Notes under the pieces: generated by a model | Databases searched by the model: none | The model's input: the letters and a program-made list of their open reading frames with translations, nothing else | What the model was told of the DNA's origin: nothing | Program-made: the position numbers and the translations under genes | From: Verrucomicrobiota bacterium | GTDB lineage: Bacteria > Verrucomicrobiota > Verrucomicrobiia > Verrucomicrobiales > DEV007 | DNA length: 5,761 nucleotides | Reading direction: 5' to 3' | Assembly (NCBI GenBank): GCA_020630835.1 | Contig: JAHDIL010000133.1 | Span: forward strand, 1 to 5,761 | Shown: positions 1 to 4,989 of the stretch, in pieces | Numbering within the stretch: the first letter of the stretch is position 1 | How the letters are laid out: every line of letters begins with the position of its first letter

Positions 1-89
1 GACAAAACGCCGTAAACGATCAACACGATAAGAACCTGGGCAATAAACTTTGCAGGGGTGAATCCAAAAGTTGTCAGGATGTCTTCCAT
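1..89 (-). CDS. atpF: ATP synthase F0 subunit b, N-terminal fragment
   Basis: Partial gene running off the left edge; 29 codons are visible. The translation starts MEDILTTFGFTPAKFIAQVL and continues with hydrophobic residues (IVLIVYGVL). This fits the single N-terminal membrane anchor of subunit b, which in the family is followed by a long charged coiled coil forming the peripheral stalk between F0 and F1; that part lies outside the window. Identification rests on this anchor and on position directly after atpE in the normal a-c-b order. The ATG at 89-87 has no Shine-Dalgarno sequence: the leader just before it is A/C-rich and includes a run of seven A. It lies 80 bases after the atpE stop and is probably co-transcribed, downstream of a strong hairpin. 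I am fairly sure of the assignment despite the short fragment. Confidence 0.85.
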   Translation of the reverse strand, partial: MEDILTTFGFTPAKFIAQVLIVLIVYGVL

Positions 90-132
90 CAGGTGGTTTG
101 TTAGGTGTTTTTTTGTGAAGAAAGGGTTAGGG

Positions 133-165
133 ATAACCCCTGACCGCCGAGCGGCCAGGGGTTAT
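133..165 (-). terminator. 15-bp hairpin between atpE and atpF (processing/attenuation element or leaky terminator)
   Basis: Arms 133-147 and 151-165 enclose a 3-base loop (TCG on the minus strand). The outer ten base pairs are perfect and GC-rich in the middle. The only irregular position (143/155) is A-C on the plus strand but a G-U wobble in minus-strand RNA, so the stem is continuous only in the atp transcript. It starts four bases after the atpE stop. What follows (CCCTAACCCTTTCTTC) is only moderately T-rich, so full termination is unlikely since atpF lies 43 bases further on. A role in mRNA processing, 3'-end protection of the a-c mRNA or partial attenuation is inferred. Confidence 0.7.
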
Positions 166-169
166 TTAA

Positions 170-418
170 TTAAGCCTTAAGGGCAATAATCAGAGCGTAA
201 ATCGCGATCGCCTCCGCGAGCGCCATGCCGATAATGGCAATTGTCAGGATGTTACCGAAAGCACTTGGGTTACGACCCACTGCCGTAGCAGCAGCAGAAC
301 CGATAAGGCCAAGAGCAATAGCAGCTGATCCACCAGCGATCGCCAAAGCGAAAGCGCCGTTGAAGGCACCGCCAGCCTCAGCGGCAACGAGAGTGGAGAG
401 TTCGAGTAGAGATGTCAT
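170..418 (-). CDS. atpE: ATP synthase F0 subunit c (rotor ring)
   Basis: 82-residue two-helix hairpin protein that oligomerises into the membrane rotor ring and carries ions past subunit a. Helix 1 spans about residues 18-47, the polar loop is R49-N50-P51, and helix 2 spans about 54-80. The ion-binding carboxylate is Glu69 in MALAEAIAIY. Aligned to the Ilyobacter tartaricus subunit (Gln32 and Glu65, spacing 33), Leu36 replaces Gln32, Ala70 replaces Ser66 and Ile71 replaces Thr67. The sodium ligands are therefore absent and proton coupling is expected. The ring-packing GxGxGxG motif reads G29-x-S31-x-A33-x-A35. Length is normal for the family, with a slightly long N-terminus. The leader before the ATG at 418-416 is A-rich (AACAAAATAGAAAT) with no Shine-Dalgarno. 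It lies 70 bases after atpB and is probably in the same transcript. Confidence 0.97.
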   Translation of the reverse strand: MTSLLELSTLVAAEAGGAFNGAFALAIAGGSAAIALGLIGSAAATAVGRNPSAFGNILTIAIIGMALAEAIAIYALIIALKA

Positions 419-488
419 ATTTCTATTTTGTTTGGTTGTTTCCGTCTACGCCCACATTTTTATACACATGGTCCCGCAGACAACAGTC

Positions 489-1346
489 TTAGTGATCATC
501 ATGAGTTGTCGACAGCTTGATGTATACCGCGCAGAGCAGGGAAAACACCGTAGCTTGAAGAGCACCAACGAGAATCTCAAGAAAGTAGAAAGGGAGTGGG
601 AGCAGGACCGTCGAAATGAGCTGGAGGACCTTCGGAAAACCAAGCTGCTCACCGAGACTCCCCATCGTGAGAAGGAGCGTTTCGCCAGCGTAAATGTTAC
701 CGAAAAGTCGGAGCGCGAGGGATCCAGGGCGGAACATGATAGAAACAACCTCGATCACTCCTACGAAAATGAAAATCGGAAGCAGCATGAGAGCGAGAGC
801 TCCTTTCACGCCACCCTTCGGCCCAAAAATGTGCTTAATGGTTCCCCAGACACCGAGCTCGGCGATCGAAAGCCATGCCCATACGACCATAAAAACAACG
901 CCAAGAGCAAAGGTCATGTTTAAGTCGGCCGTGGCAGGGCGGAGCAGCTCGACGTCTACTTTTTCAAGAACCAGATTAGAACCCGGCCCCCATCCAATCG
1001 TTCCAACTCCAGGAACAAGACCGAACCAGTTAGCCACCAGAATATAAATGAAGAGAGTTGCTAGCAGCGGGAATGCCTTGGGCGCAACATGTTTACCGAC
1101 CACACCCTCGACTTGACCATAGAGAAACTCGATGACGAACTCGACAAAATTCTGCTTTCCGTCAGGAATGAGCTTCATCCGACGTGTTGCCATCGTCGTG
1201 AAAGCGATCACAGCAACGCAAACAACGGCTCCGATGAGGATTGAGTTTGTCAGCCACCCGAGCCCAGGGAGCTCTGGCGCACCAAGAGAGGCGCCAAGAA
1301 ATGGGGACAGAGAGTCGAAAAGTGTTGTGGAAAGAAGGCTGTTCAT
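489..1346 (-). CDS. atpB: ATP synthase F0 subunit a
   Basis: Membrane stator subunit that forms the two proton half-channels against the c-ring. Using the ATG at 1346-1344 the protein has 285 residues. Hydrophobic segments lie near residues 31-53, 92-113, 144-165, 182-205, 207-231 and 240-278. The signature SLALRLFGN carries the essential Arg213 (E. coli Arg210); AGE gives Glu222 (E. coli Glu219), and Gln264 in GALQATVF corresponds to E. coli Gln252. RPATADLNMT is another conserved block. The frame stays open upstream to a TTG at 1436, but those 30 residues look unlike the family and begin only eight bases from a palindrome that may be an operator, so I prefer the internal ATG. No Shine-Dalgarno precedes either start. 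It is the first gene of the visible operon a-c-b; no atpI gene lies upstream, where a sulfatase is found instead. Confidence 0.96.
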   Translation of the reverse strand: MNSLLSTTLFDSLSPFLGASLGAPELPGLGWLTNSILIGAVVCVAVIAFTTMATRRMKLIPDGKQNFVEFVIEFLYGQVEGVVGKHVAPKAFPLLATLFIYILVANWFGLVPGVGTIGWGPGSNLVLEKVDVELLRPATADLNMTFALGVVFMVVWAWLSIAELGVWGTIKHIFGPKGGVKGALALMLLPIFIFVGVIEVVSIMFRPGSLALRLFGNIYAGETLLLTMGSLGEQLGFPKVLQLISTVLLPLPFYFLEILVGALQATVFSLLCAVYIKLSTTHDDH

Positions 1347-1443
1347 CTGCGACCGAAACGGCGTGAGGATCAGGTTCAGAAGCCAGTGCAAAGGCGGGCT
1401 CCGGCGAAGACATAAACCATGCGAATCGTCACGCAAGGTGATT

Positions 1444-1461
1444 TTGTGAAAAATTTCACAA
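1444..1461. promoter_or_regulatory. CRP/FNR-type palindrome upstream of atpB
   Basis: TTGTGAAAAATTTCACAA has 8-base arms (1444-1451 and 1454-1461) with perfect complementarity around a 2-base centre. Within it, 1445-1460 reads TGTGA-N6-TCACA, which is the E. coli CRP consensus half-sites at the correct spacing. It is centred about 106 bases before the atpB ATG, inside the expected promoter region. Binding by a CRP/FNR-family regulator is inference from the pattern alone; no regulator is encoded here. A low-GC hairpin is an alternative but would have a very small loop. Confidence 0.45.
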
Positions 1462-1626
1462 GCTCCCGTGCATCCGATATTTCCCCGTAAAAATCAGACA
1501 CACCGCAGACGAACCAAAACCCTCCCTATCCACTCATAATCAACGGCTTACGATCCGCAACCTTCCTTCACTACGTCTTGCCGGCAGCCAGAGACTCGCA
1601 CTCGCTTGCGAAAGAAACATTCACTG

Positions 1627-1648
1627 CAGATCCGGAAAAACGGACCTG
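1627..1648 (-). terminator. Hairpin just downstream of the sulfatase gene
   Basis: The minus strand reads CAGGTCCG-TTTTTC-CGGATCTG: an 8-bp stem including one G-U wobble that would be an A-C mismatch on the other strand. It begins 11 bases after the sulfatase stop codon. The T-run sits in the loop rather than after the stem, so it is not a textbook intrinsic terminator. Position and strand-specific pairing support a 3'-end structure for the sulfatase mRNA. Confidence 0.4.
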
Positions 1649-1659
1649 GCTAACTAGAC

Positions 1660-3552
1660 TTATCTCACCGTGTTGCTCGTGCCTAGAAGCTCATTCAACG
1701 CCCGGTTCGCTACACGAACAATGTATTTATTCGGCTGCGCATCTAGGGCCGCCTTAAGATCGGCAACTTTCGGGCGGGCCGCCTCATCAAGTTCATCGAG
1801 CACAATAGCAGCCTCTAAGCGCGCCCACTCGTTGTCCCCCTGCAACTCGTTGGCCAATTGATTGAGGGCAGCGCCGGCAAATCGCGGGAGCAACGCCAGA
1901 GCCCGTGCTGCAGCGATCCGCACCGCGGGCGCCTCATCCGTCATCGCTTGTTGGAGCGCTGCCAGCTCAGCCTCGGCAAATTCGGTAAATGAGGAATCGT
2001 CTCGAATATTCCCTAACCCAGTCGCGCCCCAATAGCGAATGGCTGCTTCCCCATCGGCAAGACCAGAAAGTAGGTCATTACGACTATCGACGCCCAACGA
2101 GGCGGCAGCCGCAATAGCAGTCAAGCGACTCGCAAACAACGCACCTCCATCAGCCCGGCTCCGAAGAATATCGTAGCGTTTCGTCCCATTTAGCTCCTCG
2201 CGTTTAATCTCAGATTCAGGGATGAGCCCGATATCGCCAATTTCGCTTTGCCAAACCGCAAGCTCCCGCCGCAGTCTCTCTAAAGTATCGGCATGCGCAG
2301 GATCATTGGCGAGGTTCGCGACCTCATGAGGATCAGAGGGCAAATGATAAAGCTCTTCCACCGGCTTTTGCGGAGCTGAAAAAAGGGCCTGTGCTTCGCT
2401 CATTCCCCCTTCCCTCTCCATCCGGCGGATCTCCTTCATCGTTGCCCCCCCCTCTGGGGTGTTCATGAACTGATAATATGGCTTTAGCGGCTCGAAGTTT
2501 CGGATGTAACGATACTCTTGTCCTCGCACCATCCGGATGATGTCATAGCGCTCGTCCATACGATCCCTAGCGGCAAAGGCGAAGTCACGCCCCTTCACCG
2601 CAAAACTCTCTCCCTGCATGATCTCGGGTGTCGATAACCCAGCGAGCTCCAGCACCGTAGGCCCAAAATCGACCCCACTCACGATGCGGGAGTCCGATGC
2701 CCCAGCCTCCCATGTAACTAGGCTACGAAAGCGTTCCGGCACGTGCACAACCAAAGGCACTCGGGTTCCAGATTCGTAAAGCCAACGTTTTGCGCGCGGC
2801 AAACCGACGCCGTGGTCGGACCAGAACATGACGATGGTGTCGTCAGCCAATCCGGCTTCCTCAAGAGCTTTCAGGTGCTCGCCAACCCACAAATCCAATC
2901 CAGAAATGAGTTCGTAATTCCGACGCCAGTCTTTGTGAGCGACCTCAGTATCAGGATAATAAGGCGGAAGATTGGTGAGTCGTTTCTGCGAGTCACGTCG
3001 CAGAGCAGCCGGCAGCTTCTCGACAGCTTGCTCATACAGAGAATCCGACTTGATACGCCCCTCGTGAGATCGAACGAAGTTGAAAACAGCAAAGAACGGT
3101 TGATCCTCACCTCGGTTACGCCAGTGGCTTTCCTTTGAGTTTTCGTCCCAAATCTCGCTTTTACCAGGGGATGAAAACTGATAGTCCGTCTTGGAGTTAT
3201 TTGTGCAGTAGTAGCCGGCCTCTCGAAGGTAAAGAGGAAAAGGTCGGATGCCCTCAGCCAACTCAGCGTTGCACCGCATATGGTGGGTTCCTACAGAGTT
3301 CTGATACATGCCGAGAATAATGGCACTGCGGCTTGGGGCGCAGACACCAGCCGTTGTGAAGGCATGGGTGAATACGGTCCCCTTTTCTGCCAAGCTATCC
3401 ACATTTGGCGTAATCGCATACTCATCCCCGTAACAGCCAAAGTGAGGGCTAATGTCCTCTGCGCTAAGCCAGAGTATGTTAGGACGCTCAGCCGCGGACG
3501 AGACGGGGAGTAAAGCGAATAACGTTAAGGCGATAGTCAGAACTATTTTCAT
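1660..3552 (-). CDS. Secreted type I (FGly) sulfatase with HEAT-like C-terminal region
   Basis: 630-residue exported hydrolase predicted to cleave sulfate esters or N-sulfate from polysaccharides. Residues 1-20 form a signal peptide (hydrophobic core, cleavage near SSAA). The N-terminal sulfatase fold begins at RPNILWL (23-29). The maturation motif C71-A-P-S-R75 marks the cysteine to be converted to formylglycine; the residues after it, GMYQNSVGTHHMRC (81-94), resemble those of PVC-group proteins often annotated as heparan N-sulfatase-like. Candidate metal and active-site residues are E32-D33 (many sulfatases have D-D here), H163 in RSHEGR, D246-H247 in SDHG, and K255. Residues about 465-625 are alanine/leucine-rich paired helices resembling three or four HEAT/PBS-type repeats (e.g. 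APAVRIAAARALALL, 541-555), a likely protein- or glycan-binding appendage. The ATG at 3552-3550 directly precedes the signal peptide and lacks a Shine-Dalgarno. Substrate is unknown. No maturation enzyme is in the window. Confidence 0.93.
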   Translation of the reverse strand: MKIVLTIALTLFALLPVSSAAERPNILWLSAEDISPHFGCYGDEYAITPNVDSLAEKGTVFTHAFTTAGVCAPSRSAIILGMYQNSVGTHHMRCNAELAEGIRPFPLYLREAGYYCTNNSKTDYQFSSPGKSEIWDENSKESHWRNRGEDQPFFAVFNFVRSHEGRIKSDSLYEQAVEKLPAALRRDSQKRLTNLPPYYPDTEVAHKDWRRNYELISGLDLWVGEHLKALEEAGLADDTIVMFWSDHGVGLPRAKRWLYESGTRVPLVVHVPERFRSLVTWEAGASDSRIVSGVDFGPTVLELAGLSTPEIMQGESFAVKGRDFAFAARDRMDERYDIIRMVRGQEYRYIRNFEPLKPYYQFMNTPEGGATMKEIRRMEREGGMSEAQALFSAPQKPVEELYHLPSDPHEVANLANDPAHADTLERLRRELAVWQSEIGDIGLIPESEIKREELNGTKRYDILRSRADGGALFASRLTAIAAAASLGVDSRNDLLSGLADGEAAIRYWGATGLGNIRDDSSFTEFAEAELAALQQAMTDEAPAVRIAAARALALLPRFAGAALNQLANELQGDNEWARLEAAIVLDELDEAARPKVADLKAALDAQPNKYIVRVANRALNELLGTSNTVR

Positions 3553-3634
3553 AGATAATCTTTAATCGCGATATCAATGAACGCACGGGCGCATACAGAC
3601 ACGAAAGTTGCGCAAATTGGAAGCTGGCCCAGAA

Positions 3635-3659
3635 GGGTATGGTCGCAACGGCCATACCT
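3635..3659. repeat. Inverted repeat in the spacer upstream of the sulfatase
   Basis: The 7-base arms GGTATGG (3636-3642) and CCATACC (3652-3658) are perfectly complementary. The pairing extends inward by a T-G wobble and a C-G pair around a 5-base loop, and outward by one G-T wobble. The wobbles favour pairing in plus-strand RNA, whereas all neighbouring genes are on the minus strand. It may therefore be an operator-like DNA site about 85-105 bases before the sulfatase start rather than a terminator of the upstream gene. It could also be chance. Confidence 0.3.
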
Positions 3660-3697
3660 CCCTCCTTATCAGCGATCTAATCTGGCTCCAGCTATCA

Positions 3698-3720
3698 CAA
3701 GCCCAACCGCTTCGGGCCCG
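3698..3720 (-). terminator. Possible hairpin after the small membrane protein gene
   Basis: The minus strand reads CGGGCCCGAAGCGG followed by TTGGGCTTG, which can fold with arms 3712-3720 and 3698-3706 around a 5-base loop. The stem has a GC core but three G-U wobbles, all favouring the minus-strand transcript. It begins 10 bases after the stop codon at 3731. No T-tract follows (TGATAGCTGG), so termination is uncertain. Confidence 0.25.
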
Positions 3721-3730
3721 CGCCTGATCC

Positions 3731-4081
3731 TCAGGCAGCACTATGCGCGCCTGTAAAAAGAAGCCACAAGGTAAGCACCGTGAATAGGTTCACCCCATAA
3801 AAGAGACCGCGATTCTTTGTGCGAACCACGATCAAAATAGAGTGACATAAGAACTGAGCCGTAAACAAACACGACCACCCGTCAGGCGAAAGTCCCAGAG
3901 CGCCCCAGATTATCCCCCCACCCAAAAAGCCACCAAAGATACTAAGAACACTGCCTAGCATGAAACCGATAATCGGATGCATCGGCTTTTTCTCGTCCTT
4001 CGGAGCACTCCAAAGGTTTCGCCGCTCTCGACTGACACGAGCTAGGGGGCGCAGGCTATAGTATACGGACTTTAGGTTCAT
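3731..4081 (-). CDS. Small membrane protein of unknown function
   Basis: I do not recognise this 116-residue protein. A basic N-terminal stretch (residues 1-33, net positive) is followed by three likely membrane segments near 36-60, 68-87 and 92-111. The first is unusually glycine-rich (FGGFLGGGIIWGALG, 49-63), suggesting tight helix packing. The C-terminus is short and polar (GAHSAA). An alternative start is Met34 (ATG at 3982-3980), which gives an 83-residue, nearly all-membrane protein. A purine-rich GAAGGA lies ahead of Met34 but about 13 bases away, which is long for a Shine-Dalgarno; nothing suitable precedes Met1. It stands alone between two intergenic spacers. The three-helix pattern and regular hydrophobicity support a real gene; the function is unknown. 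Confidence 0.6.
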   Translation of the reverse strand: MNLKSVYYSLRPLARVSRERRNLWSAPKDEKKPMHPIIGFMLGSVLSIFGGFLGGGIIWGALGLSPDGWSCLFTAQFLCHSILIVVRTKNRGLFYGVNLFTVLTLWLLFTGAHSAA

Positions 4082-4278
4082 TCTAAACAGCGTTTTTACC
4101 CCCCATAGTTTGATGTAAAGCCCGTCGGCATTGCAAGCGTCAAAACTGGTCTAAATCCAAGCTCCTAGCCTTACGAAAAACGCTAAGCTGCCTATTATCG
4201 GATCGGTCGGCTAGGCGCTCGAAGTAGGACGATCTCATTTCGCTGTAGCGCCCCGCATCCAACGATCTGATCCCATCC

Positions 4279-4989
4279 TCACTCGCCCTCACTCACTGTC
4301 AACTTTTCCAAAACCACAGCACTGAACTGCACAGGTTTGCCAGAAAAAGGAACTGCGATGAGGCACGCAGAGCCAGCCAAAGGCATTTCTCGCCTGTCGT
4401 GCGGGTCAAGGTGCACTATCGCAGGTTGGCTCTCTTCTTTCTCATCGTCGCTTTCACCGTCGTCCTCATCTTTGAGCTCCAGAACGCGAACCTGTAAGTA
4501 GACTTGCTCCTCCAGATAGAGAGCTGTCAGCTCAATTTGAAAAGTTGCTCCCGGCTGCTGCGCAAAAGTGGCCTCCGCTAGAGGCTCGCCTCGATAGAGC
4601 AGCTGCACTTTCTGATGAGCTGGAACAAGCATCGCTTGATAGCCCTTGTCACCGAAAAGCCCGACTCCATAGCGCGACTCAATCGGCTTACCGGGAAGGG
4701 CAGTGGCTTCGGCACGAACACGGAGGGATCCGCGAACGAACTCCGGACCGATCTCGAGCCACGCCTCGCCAAGCGGAAGGGGCAACGCATCAAGGCTTTT
4801 AGTAGAGGAATTGGCTCGCCAGTCGCCCTCCTCAGGACGCGCCCCCGTCGGTAGCCGTCCCCTAGCGAAATCGCTCGCCCCCAGCGCAAAGACCGTCTCG
4901 GCCTCAAAAGAAAACTCTTCGGCTAGGCCAGGAGCCATAGTCGCAAGCGCCATGGTGATCGTTACCAGCCAGCGATAAACCAAGCTCAT
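4279..4989 (-). CDS. Exported protein of unknown function, probable beta-sandwich
   Basis: 236 residues. Residues 1-23 form a signal peptide with an Arg6 n-region, a hydrophobic core and an APGLA cleavage site before EEF. The mature part is rich in alternating beta-type segments (e.g. SLRVRAEATAL, YGVGLFG, QAMLVPA, KVQLLYRG, TFQIELTALYLE), which suggests a jelly-roll or LamG/concanavalin-like fold of the sort often seen in secreted Verrucomicrobia proteins. This fold call is inference; I do not recognise the family. An acidic patch at 171-186 (11 of 16 residues Asp/Glu) interrupts two strands and could be a flexible or cation-binding loop. No catalytic motif is evident. The start ATG overlaps the stop of the permease gene by ATGA, indicating translational coupling and a shared role or transcript. 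Export to the periplasm or outside is expected. Confidence 0.85.
   Translation of the reverse strand: MSLVYRWLVTITMALATMAPGLAEEFSFEAETVFALGASDFARGRLPTGARPEEGDWRANSSTKSLDALPLPLGEAWLEIGPEFVRGSLRVRAEATALPGKPIESRYGVGLFGDKGYQAMLVPAHQKVQLLYRGEPLAEATFAQQPGATFQIELTALYLEEQVYLQVRVLELKDEDDGESDDEKEESQPAIVHLDPHDRREMPLAGSACLIAVPFSGKPVQFSAVVLEKLTVSEGE

Larger units (their letters stand above)
1347..1659 (-). other. Non-coding region upstream of the ATP synthase genes (likely promoter region)
   Basis: A 313-base stretch without a convincing gene, between the sulfatase stop and the atpB start. It holds a weak hairpin after the sulfatase and an 18-base palindrome near the atpB side. Since atpB is the first gene of the cluster, the operon promoter should be here. 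No consensus promoter is visible. The best pair I could place on the minus strand is TTGCGT at 1436-1431 and TATGTC at 1414-1409 (16-base spacer), each matching only three of six consensus bases, which I regard as unproven. Only short open frames occur, and none resembles a known protein. Confidence 0.6.

Noticed and set aside
458..463. TATAAA on the minus strand between atpB and atpE, a possible internal promoter for atpE
   Set aside because: No -35-like hexamer at 16-18 bases and no extended -10 in register; the spacer is AT-rich, so one match is expected by chance.
225..923. Long plus-strand open frame (232 codons) rich in charged residues
   Set aside because: It lies entirely antisense to atpE and atpB; its hydrophilic composition is what the complement of codons for membrane helices gives. 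There is no start context or family resemblance.
1132..1449. Plus-strand open frame of 105 codons
   Set aside because: Mostly antisense to atpB, with arginine-rich, unstructured translation; a shadow frame.
3565..3572. ATCGCGAT palindrome near the sulfatase start, similar to a sequence in atpE
   Set aside because: An 8-base palindrome seen twice in different contexts (one inside coding sequence) is not enough to call a regulatory site.
4085..4106. Seven-codon mini-frame (MGGKNAV) just ahead of the small membrane protein, a possible leader peptide
   Set aside because: Too short to distinguish from chance, with no attenuator hairpin or codon bias to support a leader role.
4089..4215. Crossing inverted repeats AGCGTTTTT/AAAAACGCT (4089-4097, 4176-4184) and CCTAGCC/GGCTAGG (4164-4170, 4209-4215) in the spacer after the exported protein gene
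   Set aside because: The first pair of arms is 78 bases apart and the second 38, the stems are short, and they are mutually exclusive unless a pseudoknot forms. There is no strand-specific wobble or adjacent signal, so chance is the simplest explanation.
4545..4978. Several plus-strand frames and a second minus-strand frame over the exported protein gene
   Set aside because: They overlap a gene with a clear signal peptide and coupled start. Their translations are arginine- and serine-rich without domain features.
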